The notes beneath the pieces were generated by a model. That model saw nothing but the letters and a program-made list of their open reading frames with translations. It ran no database searches and was not told the origin of the DNA. Shown piece by piece: positions 42,355-50,628 of a DNA stretch of 64,000 nt (position 1 is its first letter; each line of letters starts with the position of its first letter). The translations under genes and the position numbers were made by a program. Location: positions 930,001 through 994,000 of the forward strand of contig NZ_CP036273.1 in NCBI RefSeq assembly GCF_007747215.1. Reading direction: 5' to 3'. The DNA comes from Urbifossiella limnaea (GTDB lineage: Bacteria; Planctomycetota; Planctomycetia; Gemmatales; Gemmataceae).

Positions 42355-43215
42355 GTGAACGCGCCCCCACTCGACGACCGCGACGGCGTCATCTGGCTCA
42401 ACGGCAAGCTCGTCCCGTGGCGGGACGCCAAGGTCCACGTCCTCACCCACTCCCTCCACTACGGCAATGCCGTGTTCGAGGGCGACCGCGTCTACAACGG
42501 CAAAGTCTTCAAGCTGTCCGAGCACTCGGCCCGGCTCATCCGCTCGGCCAAGATGCTCGCCTACGACCTGCCGTACTCCGTCGCGGAGCTCGACGCCGCC
42601 ACGAAGCTCGTCGTCGCCGAGAACAAGCTGGAGTCCGGCTACGTCCGGCCGCTGGCGTGGCGCGGGCCGGAGGTCATCGGCGTCAGCGCGGCGGGAACGA
42701 AGATCCACGTCATGATCGCGGCGTTTCCGTGGGGCAAGTACTTCTCGCAGGCCGCCATCCGCATCTGCACCAGCCGGTGGAAGCGGCCGAGCCCGGAGAG
42801 CAGCCCGGCCGGGAGCAAGGCCGCCGGCCTGTACGTCATCTGCACCCTGGCCCGCGACGAGGCCGCCGCCGCCGGCTACCAGGACGCCCTGATGCACGAC
42901 TACAAGGGCCGCCTCAGCGAGGCGACCGGCGCCAACCTGTTCCTCGTCTTCGACGGCGAGCTGCACACGCCGACGACCGAGACGATCCTCAACGGCATCA
43001 CCCGCCAGACGGTGATGGAGCTGGCCCGCAAGCGCGGCATCACTGTGGTCGAGCGCGAGATCTACCCCGAGGAGCTGGCGCGGGCGTCCGAGGTGTTCCT
43101 GACCGGCACCGCCGTCGAGGTGCAGCCGGTGGGGTCGATCGACGAGCGGGAGTACCCGGTCGGCCCGATCAGCACGCAGTTGCAGGCGGACTACGCGGCC
43201 CTCGTTCGCGCCTAA
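42355..43215 (+). CDS. ilvE: Branched-chain amino-acid aminotransferase (class IV)
   Basis: 286 residues. It transaminates Leu, Ile and Val with 2-oxoglutarate, using PLP. H-S-L-H-Y-G-N-A-V-F-E-G is the typical IlvE substrate-binding block, and the PLP lysine is in A-G-S-K-A-A-G-L-Y. The C-terminal E-V-F-L-T-G-T-A-V-E-V is conserved too. Class IV includes D-alanine aminotransferase and aminodeoxychorismate lyase, but length and these blocks favour IlvE. The GTG start at 42355 has only a weak site. The next gene begins 14 nt downstream, so they form one transcript. Confidence 0.85.
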   Translation: MNAPPLDDRDGVIWLNGKLVPWRDAKVHVLTHSLHYGNAVFEGDRVYNGKVFKLSEHSARLIRSAKMLAYDLPYSVAELDAATKLVVAENKLESGYVRPLAWRGPEVIGVSAAGTKIHVMIAAFPWGKYFSQAAIRICTSRWKRPSPESSPAGSKAAGLYVICTLARDEAAAAGYQDALMHDYKGRLSEATGANLFLVFDGELHTPTTETILNGITRQTVMELARKRGITVVEREIYPEELARASEVFLTGTAVEVQPVGSIDEREYPVGPISTQLQADYAALVRA

Positions 43216-43229
43216 TCCGGGGTACGCTC

Positions 43230-44045
43230 ATGAAGTCGGCCATCACGGTTAGCCTGGTGCCCGAGGCCCGCGGCGGGCCGTTCGTGTTCTGGGACGACCT
43301 GCCCGCCGCCTGCCGGTCGGCGCGAGCGCTGGGGTTCGACGCCATCGAATTGTTCCCGCCCGGCTCCGACGCCGTGGACACCGCCGACCTGAAGGCGCTG
43401 CTCGACGACACCGGGCTGTCACTGGCCGCCGTCGGCACCGGGGCGGGGTGGGTGAAGCACAAGCTGACGCTCACCACCGCCGACCAGGAGGCCCACGCCA
43501 GGGCGATGAAGTTCGTCGAGCGGATGATCGACTTCGCCGCCGTGTTCGACGCCCCGGTCATCATCGGGTCGATGCAGGGCCGCGCCGCCGACCCGGCGGG
43601 CCACGCCACGACGATGGGCTACCTCGCGGAGGCGCTGCTGAACCTCGGCCTGCACGCCAACCAGTACGGGCTGCCGGTGCTATACGAGCCGCTGAACCGG
43701 TACGAGACGAACCTCGTGAACCGCCTCGACGACGGCGTACGGCTGGTGGGCGGGCTGGCGTCGGCGAACGTGAAGCTGCTGGCCGACTTGTACCACATGA
43801 ACATCGAGGAGGCAGACCTGCCGGCGGCGCTGCGCGCGGCCGGGCCGCACGTCGGGCACGTCCACTTCGCCGACTCCAACCGCCGGGCCGCGGGCGCGGG
43901 GCACACCGACTTCGGGCCGATCGTCGCGGCGCTGAAGGACGTGGGCTATGCCGGCTACCTGTCGGCGGAGGTGTTGCCGCTTCCCGACTCGCACGCCGCG
44001 GCGAAGCAGACGATCGAGTCGTTCCGCCGCTACGCCGGGTCGTAG
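43230..44045 (+). CDS. Hydroxypyruvate isomerase-like TIM-barrel sugar isomerase
   Basis: 271 residues in the AP-endonuclease-2/xylose-isomerase-like fold. Blocks seen are L-G-F-D-A-I-E-L-F, the metal-ligand V-L-Y-E-P-L-N-R-Y-E-T, L-L-A-D-L-Y-H-M-N-I-E-E, G-H-V-H-F-A-D-S-N-R and L-S-A-E-V-L-P-L-P. This set matches the hydroxypyruvate/ribulose isomerase group, whose exact sugar varies. It is 14 nt after ilvE, suggesting a shared transcript, but the two reactions are not obviously linked. ATG 43230 overlaps a weak GGGGTACG site. Confidence 0.82.
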   Translation: MKSAITVSLVPEARGGPFVFWDDLPAACRSARALGFDAIELFPPGSDAVDTADLKALLDDTGLSLAAVGTGAGWVKHKLTLTTADQEAHARAMKFVERMIDFAAVFDAPVIIGSMQGRAADPAGHATTMGYLAEALLNLGLHANQYGLPVLYEPLNRYETNLVNRLDDGVRLVGGLASANVKLLADLYHMNIEEADLPAALRAAGPHVGHVHFADSNRRAAGAGHTDFGPIVAALKDVGYAGYLSAEVLPLPDSHAAAKQTIESFRRYAGS

Positions 44046-44101
44046 GCGGGGCCGCGGCGGCGTGAGTGCCTCAGGCTGTCCGCCGTTCCGCAGGTGCCCG
44101 A

Positions 44102-44553
44102 TGGCCGACCTCCCCCGCCCGCCACGTAAAGGGCGACACGCTCGACGTGCTGCTGAAGGCCCGCCGCGACGCGGCCGACGACCGTGGGCGGTTCGTCGCC
44201 GCGTTCGAGCCGGTCCGCCACCGCCACGCCGGGACGCTGGCCGTGGCCAGCCAGCAGGCGGTGGTGTACGGCCTGGCCGCCGACGCCTCCGCGCCGGCCG
44301 TCCGCTCGCGGACCTGCCGCGGTATGAGCGGGCCGTGTACGACCAGTACCTCGACGAGGCGTTCGTCGGCCTCGATCGCGCGGTCACCGACTGGGACTGG
44401 CTCGACATCGTGGGGCTGAGAACGGACCCCGACTTCGACCCGCTCCGCGCCGACCCGCGGTTCGCCCACGCGGTGCGGAAGGTCGAGGAGCGGCTGGCCG
44501 GGCGGAAATTTAGACGTGCCCGGCCGGCGTCGCGGTGCCCGGGTCCGAACTAG
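44102..44553 (+). pseudogene. Broken remnant of a helical (TPR-tail-like) gene
   Basis: Two frames look coding in succession: one with V-K-G-D-T-L-D-V-L-L-K-A-R-R-D-A-A-D-D-R up to about 44300, then another with Y-E-R-A-V-Y-D-Q-Y-L-D-E-A-F and T-D-P-D-F-D-P-L-R-A-D-P-R-F. The last piece is the typical end of planctomycete kinase or TPR proteins. The frame changes by -1 (or +2) near 44300-44315. No good start is present. The stop at 44551-44553 overlaps the BON gene end on the other strand. A sequencing error in an intact gene is the alternative. Confidence 0.45.
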
Positions 44554-45296
44554 CGCGGGAAACTCAACTCGTTCGTGACGCGGCCGACGCCGGGCGTCAG
44601 GCGGACCATCCCTTCCACCACCCGGGCCTCGTCGCCGTCGCGGACCGTGCCGCGGAGGACGACGGCGTTGCCGTCCACCTGCACCTGCACGCTGCCGGCG
44701 GGCAGGGCGAGGCCGGCGCGGTCGATCATGCCGCGCAGGTCGGCCTGGAGGCGCGGGGCGGGGACTTGTGGCACGGCGAACTTCAGCTGTGCGGTGTACG
44801 CGATCTGCCGCGGCAGCTGCACGAGCTGGCCGCCCGGGTCGGTGGAGAACGTGCCGCCGGAGCCGGCGCGGCCGCCCGTCGTCGTCGTCGCGCCAGCACG
44901 AGCGCCGGTGGTCGTACCGTACGACACGGCGCCGAACCCGCCGGGGTTCGTCCCGGCTCGAACCTTGTCGAGGGCGCCCGAGTACAACGGGTTGGCGAAC
45001 GTTGGCCCGAGGAAGTTCGACGACTGGATCACGCCGCCGGAGTTGGTCCCGTACTTCGACGGGGCCGAGATCGTGGGCGCCTTCTCGACCGTCGCCAGCT
45101 CGGTCTGCGCGGTCGAGGCGCCCCCGGTGCTGCCGCCGGTGGTGCCGGTCGTGGCTTGGGTGCCGGTGGTGGTGGGGGTCTGGAAGGTGCCGAGATTCCC
45201 GCCGGTGTTGCCGGTGTTGCCGCCCATCTGGGCCGCCGCCGGGCTCGCGGTCGCCGCCAGTACCACCGCCCACGCCAGCCGTCGCAGGTTCCGCAT
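44550..45296 (-). CDS. Exported Thr/Gly-rich protein with C-terminal BON domain
   Basis: 248 residues. The signal peptide (L-A-W-A-V-V-L-A-A-T-A-S-P-A-A-A-Q) is followed by a ~70-residue low-complexity tract of T-T-G, G-N-T-G and G-S-T-G repeats, an intermediate part with many Gly, and a BON domain at the end (V-D-G-N-A-V-V-L-R-G-T-V-R-D-G-D-E-A-R-V-V-E-G). The low-complexity part may act as a flexible spacer reaching from the surface. ATG 45296 is placed at the signal peptide. It is divergent from the MocA-type gene, 101 nt away. Confidence 0.75.
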   Translation of the reverse strand: MRNLRRLAWAVVLAATASPAAAQMGGNTGNTGGNLGTFQTPTTTGTQATTGTTGGSTGGASTAQTELATVEKAPTISAPSKYGTNSGGVIQSSNFLGPTFANPLYSGALDKVRAGTNPGGFGAVSYGTTTGARAGATTTTGGRAGSGGTFSTDPGGQLVQLPRQIAYTAQLKFAVPQVPAPRLQADLRGMIDRAGLALPAGSVQVQVDGNAVVLRGTVRDGDEARVVEGMVRLTPGVGRVTNELSFPR

Positions 45297-45397
45297 CGGA
45301 GCCCCCCCGTTCGTATCCTCACCCACACCGGCGCGCTTCTTCCGACAGTATCGACGCTGCCGGTCCGGGAATCCAGTCCGCCCGGCGGGAGAAATCG

Positions 45398-46534
45398 ATG
45401 AGACCTCGCGGCGTGGCGGTGGCGGGCACCGGGTTCATCGGCCCGGTCCACGTCGAGGCGGTGCGGCGGCTCGGGCACCGTGTCGTCGGTGTGCTCGGCT
45501 CCACGCCGGCGAAGGGCCGCGCCGCGGCCGACGCCCTCGGCGTGCCGGTCGCCTACGATTCGCTGGCCGCGCTGCTCGCCGACCCGGCCGTCGAGGTGGT
45601 TCATCTGGCGACGCCGAACCGCGCCCACTTCGCGCAGGCGCAGGCGGTTCTCGAAGCGGGCAAGCACGTCGTCGTCGAGAAGCCGCTGGCGATGACCGGC
45701 GCCGAGACGGCGGAGCTCGTGCGGCTGGCGGCGGCGCGGCCCGGGCAGGTGGCGGCGGTGAACTACAACGTCCGCTTCTACCCGCTGTGCCTCGACGCCC
45801 GCGAACGGGTCCGCGCCGGCGAGATCGGCGACGTGCTGCACGTCACCGGCTCGTACCTCCAGGACTGGCTGCTGTACCCGACCGACTTCAACTGGCGCGT
45901 CCTGGCCGCGGACGGCGGCGACCTGCGGGCCGTCGCCGACATCGGCACCCACTGGCTGGATTTGGTTTGCTTCATCACCGGGCTCGAAATCGAGGCCGTG
46001 TGCGCCGACCTGCGGACCGTGTACCCCGTGCGGCAGAAGCCGCTCGGCGGCAGCGAGACGTTCACCGGCTCCGCGGGGCAGGGGGGCGAGTCGGTGGCTG
46101 TGACGACCGAGGACTACGGGTCTATACTGCTCCGCTTCAAGGGCGGCGCCCGCGGCTGCGTGACGGTGTCGCAGGTGACGGCGGGGCGGAAGAACTGTCT
46201 GCGCTTCGACCTGGCCAGGACCAAGGTGTCACTGGCGTGGGACAGCGAGGAGCCGAACGTGCTGCACGTCGGGCACCGCGGCAAGTCGAACGAGTGCGTG
46301 GGCCGCGACCCGGGGCAGCTGGCGGCCGCGGCGCGGCGGTTCAGCGACTACCCCGGGGGCCACGCGGAGGGCTTCCCCGACTCGCACAAGCAGCTGTTTC
46401 GCGCCGCCTACGCGGCCATCGACGGCGACGCGGGGCCGTACCCGACGTTCGCCGACGGCCACCGCGAGGTGGTGGTGTGTGAGGCCGTATTGCGGAGTAG
46501 CCGGACGGGGTCGTGGGAACGGGTCGCGGAATGA
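45398..46534 (+). CDS. Gfo/Idh/MocA-family NAD(P)-dependent dehydrogenase
   Basis: 378 residues. The Rossmann start reads V-A-V-A-G-T-G-F-I-G-P-V-H, followed by H-V-V-V-E-K-P-L-A-M (EKP motif) and D-I-G-T-H-W-L-D-L (the catalytic-His block of the family). A GGGAG site precedes ATG 45398. Sugar or inositol oxidation is likely; the substrate is not known. Its TGA stop (46532-46534) is supplied by the left arm of the inverted repeat at 46529. Confidence 0.87.
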   Translation: MRPRGVAVAGTGFIGPVHVEAVRRLGHRVVGVLGSTPAKGRAAADALGVPVAYDSLAALLADPAVEVVHLATPNRAHFAQAQAVLEAGKHVVVEKPLAMTGAETAELVRLAAARPGQVAAVNYNVRFYPLCLDARERVRAGEIGDVLHVTGSYLQDWLLYPTDFNWRVLAADGGDLRAVADIGTHWLDLVCFITGLEIEAVCADLRTVYPVRQKPLGGSETFTGSAGQGGESVAVTTEDYGSILLRFKGGARGCVTVSQVTAGRKNCLRFDLARTKVSLAWDSEEPNVLHVGHRGKSNECVGRDPGQLAAAARRFSDYPGGHAEGFPDSHKQLFRAAYAAIDGDAGPYPTFADGHREVVVCEAVLRSSRTGSWERVAE

Positions 46535-46600
46535 CGAAGGACGAAGGACGAATGACAGAACCAGGCCGGTTCGTCATTCGTCCTTCGTCCTTCGTCATTC
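46529..46600. repeat. Perfect 28-bp inverted repeat of GACGAAG units, carrying both flanking stop codons
   Basis: Arms 46529-46556 and 46573-46600 are exact reverse complements. TGA in the left arm ends the MocA-type gene; the symmetric TGA in the right arm ends pyrF on the other strand. The 16-nt loop is GC-rich. It probably terminates both transcripts. Confidence 0.92.
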
Positions 46601-47464
46601 GCGCAGCTCAGAAGCTGCCCGTGCAGCTGCCGCAACCACAGCACTTTCCCACGAAGCGTCGTCCGGCTTGAACGGGAACGTCACCCCGCGGGAGCTGTTC
46701 ACCACCGCGCCGAGGCCGTCGGCGCGGTAGCCGGCCTTCACGTCCGCGGCGGTGCCGCCCTGCGCGCCGTAGCCGGGGATCAGCAGCCACACGTCCGGCA
46801 GCGCCGCCCGCAGCTCGCGCAGCTCGGCCGGGTGCGTCGCGCCGACCACCGCCCCCACGTCGCCCAGACCACAGCCGCCGAGCGTCGCTGCGTTCCACTC
46901 CGCCACCGCCGCCGCAACGTGTCGGTAGACCGGCTGGCCGTCACAGACCAAATCCTGGAACAGCCCCGCCCCGGGGTTGCTCGTGCGCACCAGCACAAAC
47001 ACGCCGCGGCCGGCCGCCTGCGCCGCGGTCAGGAACGGCTCCACGGCGTCACGGCCGAGGTACGGGTTGATCGTCAGCGAGTCGGCGTCCCACACCGGGC
47101 CGAACGCGGCGTCGGCGTAAGCGGCCGCGGTGCTGGCGATGTCGCCGCGCTTGGCGTCGAGGATGGTGACGAACCCGAGTTCCTTTGCGGCGGTCATCAG
47201 GCGTTGCAGCGCGGCGAGGCCCGCGGGTCCGGCCTGCTCGAAGAACGCGGCCTGCGGCTTCACCACGCCGGCGTGCGGCCGCACCAGTTCCAGCACGCGG
47301 CGGCCGAACGCCTCGAAGGCCGCGCCGGGCTGCTCGGGCGGCGGCAGGTGCGCCACCGACGCGCGGACCGCCGCCGGCAACGACTCCCAGCGCGGGTCGA
47401 TGCCGACGCACAGCGGCCCGTGGCGGCGGACGGCGGCGGCGAGACGGTCGGCGAACGCTCCCAT
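46595..47464 (-). CDS. pyrF: Orotidine 5'-phosphate decarboxylase (type 2)
   Basis: 289 residues, the length of the long type-2 branch. It makes UMP from OMP. The active-site motif D-A-K-R-G-D-I (103-109) and the start C-V-G-I-D-P-R-W-E-S-L are typical; I-P-G-Y-G-A-Q-G-G is the phosphate-binding end. A GGAGGGGG site lies before ATG 47464. The C-terminal residues are encoded by the inverted repeat. No other pyrimidine gene is adjacent. Confidence 0.93.
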   Translation of the reverse strand: MGAFADRLAAAVRRHGPLCVGIDPRWESLPAAVRASVAHLPPPEQPGAAFEAFGRRVLELVRPHAGVVKPQAAFFEQAGPAGLAALQRLMTAAKELGFVTILDAKRGDIASTAAAYADAAFGPVWDADSLTINPYLGRDAVEPFLTAAQAAGRGVFVLVRTSNPGAGLFQDLVCDGQPVYRHVAAAVAEWNAATLGGCGLGDVGAVVGATHPAELRELRAALPDVWLLIPGYGAQGGTAADVKAGYRADGLGAVVNSSRGVTFPFKPDDASWESAVVAAAARAASELRE

Positions 47465-47485
47465 GATTCCCCCTCCGGAAATGGC

Positions 47486-47519
47486 CGGGGCCGGGGTTCG
47501 TTAAAGAACCCCGGCCCCG
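47486..47519 (-). terminator. 14-bp stem-loop upstream of pyrF
   Basis: CGGGGCCGGGGTTC and GAACCCCGGCCCCG (47486-47499 with 47506-47519) around GTTAAA. It follows the DUF3467 gene and ends ~20 nt before the pyrF start. It lacks a U-run, so it is a probable rather than certain terminator. Confidence 0.7.
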
Positions 47520-47595
47520 TGCCGGTTCGGCCCGCCCGCCCGCCGTTACCCCTTCGGCGGGGGGCTCGCCTGTCGTTGCTCCGAAACCCGCTGGC

Positions 47596-47946
47596 TTAGC
47601 GGTTGGCCGGCGGCTGGACGCGGAGGCGGCGGTTCGGGTCGAGCTCGACCACGCCGAACGCCTGCTCGTGCCGGGCCACGACCACCCGCAGCACCTCGGC
47701 CAGCTTCTTGGCCGTGACGAAGTTCATGACGAGCCGGTGGCTCAGCTCGATCGGCTCCGGGCCGGCGGCCCCCATCACCTGGGAGTACATGCCGAGGTCC
47801 AGCAACACCTCGTCGGGGTTGCCGGTCACCCGGAAGAAGTTGACGTACACCGACGCCATCTCGGCGTCGTTGATCGAGACCTGGATCTGCTGAGCCTGGC
47901 CCGGCGCGGCGGGGGCGGGGGCGGGGGCGGGGGTTTCTTCGGCCAT
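47596..47946 (-). CDS. DUF3467-family protein
   Basis: 116 residues. After a Pro/Ala start the domain reads Y-V-N-F-F-R-V-T-G-N-P-D-E-V-L-L-D-L-G, then H-R-L-V-M-N-F-V-T-A-K-K-L, the shape of DUF3467, a short family of unknown function. No membrane segment or signal. ATG 47946 is preceded by GGACGCTCCG. It is followed by the stem-loop before pyrF. Confidence 0.8.
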   Translation of the reverse strand: MAEETPAPAPAPAAPGQAQQIQVSINDAEMASVYVNFFRVTGNPDEVLLDLGMYSQVMGAAGPEPIELSHRLVMNFVTAKKLAEVLRVVVARHEQAFGVVELDPNRRLRVQPPANR

Positions 47947-48097
47947 CGGAGCGTCCTCGTGTTCGGGAGTGGTGGGGTAACAGCGGGTTGGCCGGGAAGT
48001 CGGCCGGAGTCAGTGTAACGACGGGGCGAGCGCCCGCCCATACGCCCGGCGAAAAAGCAAGCTCGGGCGGAGCCGCTTCGTCGCTCGGACCGGAATT

Positions 48098-48136
48098 CTT
48101 GTTTCCGCCGGGTGAGGGTCCATGTCCGGAAACAAG
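48098..48136. terminator. 10-bp inverted repeat CTTGTTTCCG/CGGAAACAAG
   Basis: 48098-48107 pairs with 48127-48136 across 19 nt. On the minus strand it lies ~45 nt after the esterase stop and could terminate that transcript; the rest of the gap 47947-48179 holds nothing else recognised. Confidence 0.5.
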
Positions 48137-48179
48137 TGCATCGGCCATAGTGCCGATCGTTACAGTGACGTTCGCCGGG

Positions 48180-50321
48180 TCACTCCCCGCCCACCTTCAC
48201 CGTCAGCCGCCCGCCGGTGGCGCCGGCCACCCGCACGGCCTCGGCCCACGCCGCCCGGTCGGCCTCGGCCGCGACGTGGAGCGTCACCGGGTGTATCGTG
48301 GCGACGGACGCCAGCACTTCCGGCACGTCCGAGTACCGATGGGCGTTCAGCAACGGCGGGCCTGATCGGTAAATCGTCGGCAGGTTCCACAGGTCGAGCC
48401 GCGCGTACTCCCGGCTGTCCGGCGGCAGGCCCGCCACCGCGTGGAGCGCCAGCGCGGCGGAATCCCCCCGCCCGTGGAGCGTCAGCTTCATCGGCTCCCC
48501 GTCGCCCGGCGGGAAAACCTCCTTCCACGCCTGCGTGGCCTGCCACACGTCGAACGCCCGCTGGCCGTCGAGCGTCTGGCCGATCAGCGGGAAGCGGCGG
48601 CGGACGTGCGTGTCCTCCTTGCTGCCGGGCGCGGCCCACCGCGTCGGCCCGATGCCGCGCGGCGCGACTGCCGCGAAGCACACCTTGTCGCGTCTCATCA
48701 CCGCCCGGTTCTGCGCGAACATCGCGTCGTTGCGGGCGAGCGGTCCGGGGTACTGGAGTGCCCCGGCGAAGTTCGGGCCGAACGACTCGCACCAGTCCTT
48801 GTACCCGGCCTCGTCGAGAACGCTGAGGATCACTTCCGACGGCTCCTCGACGCCGGCCGCCGTCGCCACCCACATCCGCAGCGACACGTTCGGCTGGGGG
48901 TCGAAGTCGATTGCCCTCAGCCGCACGCCCTCGTGGGTCACGACCTCGGCGACCTTCGCGGTCTGCAGGTGTGGCACCCGGTACTCGGCCCCGAGAACTT
49001 TCGTGTGCAACGCCCGCCAGACGTCCGCGCGGCGCCCCGGCCACCACGCCTTCAGCTCGTCCACGTCCGCCGGCGGGTTGAACTTCGCGGCGGGCACGAA
49101 CGTCTCGTGGATCGTCTCGTTCCGCCGCGGCTCGGGGAGCTTGTCGAACACTTTGAGCTGCTTCGGCTCGAAGCGCTTCGTCAGGTCCGGCGCCGGCTGC
49201 TCCGCGGTGTCGTTCTTGAGCCAGCGGGCCATCCAGGCGTTGATGCCGCGGTGCAACTCCGGCGTGTCGCTGTGCGGCCCCGTCGTTTCGAGAAGCTGGA
49301 ACTTCTCGCCCGCGCCGTACAGGTCGTACACCTTGCGGGCCTTGTCCGCGAGGCGGCGGTAACCCTCGACGGGGAAGATGTCGTCCTTGTCGGAGTTGCC
49401 CAGCAGCAGCGGCCGCGGGGCGATCAGCGCCGCCACCTGCGCGTAGTCCCATCGGTACGTGTTCACCTGGTACATGCAGTCGCAGTGCCCCGCGATCACG
49501 CCGTCGGCCAGGCGCGGCGCCGGCGCCTCGACCAGGTGCGCGTGCAGGTCGGCGATGCCGGCCACGGGCACGACCGCCTTCACCCGCTCGTCCGCGGCGG
49601 CGACCCACCAGCTCGTCGCGCCGCCGCCCGAGCGGCCGGTGAGGCCGAACCGCGTGGCGTCCACCTCGGGGCGGGTTTCGAGGTAGTCGAGGGCGCGCAT
49701 CGCGTTCCACAGCTCGACGCCCGCCGGGGTGTAGCCGCGGCTCTGCCACCACCACATCTTGGCGCCGTGGGTGCCGTGGTGGTCGCCGCGGATCTCGGCC
49801 AGCTCGACGGTGTCGAGGATCAGGCAGGCGTAGCCGTTCGCGGCGAACCAGCTCGGGTGGTACTGGTAATGCACCTTGCTGCCGTACGACACGCCGTCGA
49901 TGACGACGTTGCCGTGACCGCACACGTACAGGATCGTGGGCAGGCGGCCCTCGCGGCGCTTCGGCAGGTACAGGTTGGCGGTGACGTACAGGCCGGGCAT
50001 CGACTGGAAGTGGAGCCGCTCGACGGTGAACGTGCCGCCGTCGGTGGTGCCCGTGACGACGGCGTTGAGCGGCGTCCGCGGCGGCAGCGGGTCGAGGCCC
50101 ATCATGTCGAGGAACTGGCGGCGCAGCTCGGGGCGCTTCTTCTCCCAGGCGTCTTTCGTACTGAGGTCGGCGAGGCAGGCGTCGTTGATCTGTTTGACGT
50201 GGGCGCGGAAGTAGGCGTCGAGCTGCTTGCGGTTGCGGGCGTGGTCCGGGTTCGGTTGCTGCGCCGTGGCGGGGGTGGCGAGGAGCAGCGCGGCGAGGCC
50301 GGCGGGAAGGAGGCGGGTCAT
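48180..50321 (-). CDS. Large exported alpha/beta-hydrolase (acetyl-xylan-esterase-like), two hydrolase halves
   Basis: 713 residues with a signal peptide (L-A-A-L-L-L-A-T-P-A-T-A-Q-Q). The first hydrolase half has the nucleophile elbow G-R-S-G-G-G (Ser), preceded by A-T-R-F-G-L-T, and D-S-D-K-D-D-I-F-P with the acid. The second half (from about residue 410) has W-V-A-T-A-A-G-V, A-V-A-P-R-G-I-G-P and an H-G-R-G segment, but its elbow is degenerate, so it may be an inactive duplicate. Planctomycetes encode many such exported esterases for polysaccharide deacetylation; the substrate is not shown here. ATG 50321. Confidence 0.78.
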   Translation of the reverse strand: MTRLLPAGLAALLLATPATAQQPNPDHARNRKQLDAYFRAHVKQINDACLADLSTKDAWEKKRPELRRQFLDMMGLDPLPPRTPLNAVVTGTTDGGTFTVERLHFQSMPGLYVTANLYLPKRREGRLPTILYVCGHGNVVIDGVSYGSKVHYQYHPSWFAANGYACLILDTVELAEIRGDHHGTHGAKMWWWQSRGYTPAGVELWNAMRALDYLETRPEVDATRFGLTGRSGGGATSWWVAAADERVKAVVPVAGIADLHAHLVEAPAPRLADGVIAGHCDCMYQVNTYRWDYAQVAALIAPRPLLLGNSDKDDIFPVEGYRRLADKARKVYDLYGAGEKFQLLETTGPHSDTPELHRGINAWMARWLKNDTAEQPAPDLTKRFEPKQLKVFDKLPEPRRNETIHETFVPAAKFNPPADVDELKAWWPGRRADVWRALHTKVLGAEYRVPHLQTAKVAEVVTHEGVRLRAIDFDPQPNVSLRMWVATAAGVEEPSEVILSVLDEAGYKDWCESFGPNFAGALQYPGPLARNDAMFAQNRAVMRRDKVCFAAVAPRGIGPTRWAAPGSKEDTHVRRRFPLIGQTLDGQRAFDVWQATQAWKEVFPPGDGEPMKLTLHGRGDSAALALHAVAGLPPDSREYARLDLWNLPTIYRSGPPLLNAHRYSDVPEVLASVATIHPVTLHVAAEADRAAWAEAVRVAGATGGRLTVKVGGE

Positions 50322-50564
50322 GGCGGAGCCCTCGGGGGTGCCGCGATGCTACCCGACGCCACCCGCTCGTGCGAGTACGCGTTGTCGTGGTCTCCGGAAA
50401 ATGGACCGGACGAACAGGATGCCGAACCTCCGCTCGGTTCGGCGGCGGCTTCGCGGGGTGCGTTAGTGGGGTAGGTTGCAGGCGTTTTTGCTGGACCGCC
50501 GGCCGCAACGCCCGGTACTGTTGTCAGTTACACCCGGCGCGGCGGTGTCGACCCCGCGCCGTGA

Positions 50565-50586
50565 TAGATTGCAAAGCCGCAATCTA
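50565..50586. promoter_or_regulatory. 8-bp palindrome TAGATTGC/GCAATCTA, operator candidate
   Basis: Perfect 8-bp arms with the 6-nt spacer AAAGCC, 42 nt before the cupredoxin start, in the 307-nt gap between divergent genes. AT-rich arms in this GC-rich DNA suggest a regulator site or leader hairpin. The rest of the gap shows no gene. Confidence 0.45.
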
Positions 50587-50628
50587 ATTACTGGTTCGGC
50601 CTCGAAGGATTGCTCCGCAGGGGTCCGC

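Noticed and set aside
42355-44045. Idea that ilvE, the isomerase and the liv transporter form one branched-chain amino-acid pathway
   Set aside because: The transporter lies 3 kb away on the other strand with several unrelated genes between; the isomerase family acts on sugars. Proximity alone does not support a pathway.
48441-50474. Long plus frame opposite the esterase gene
   Set aside because: No motif, Arg/Val/His-rich translation; the minus frame has the hydrolase elbow G-R-S-G-G-G.
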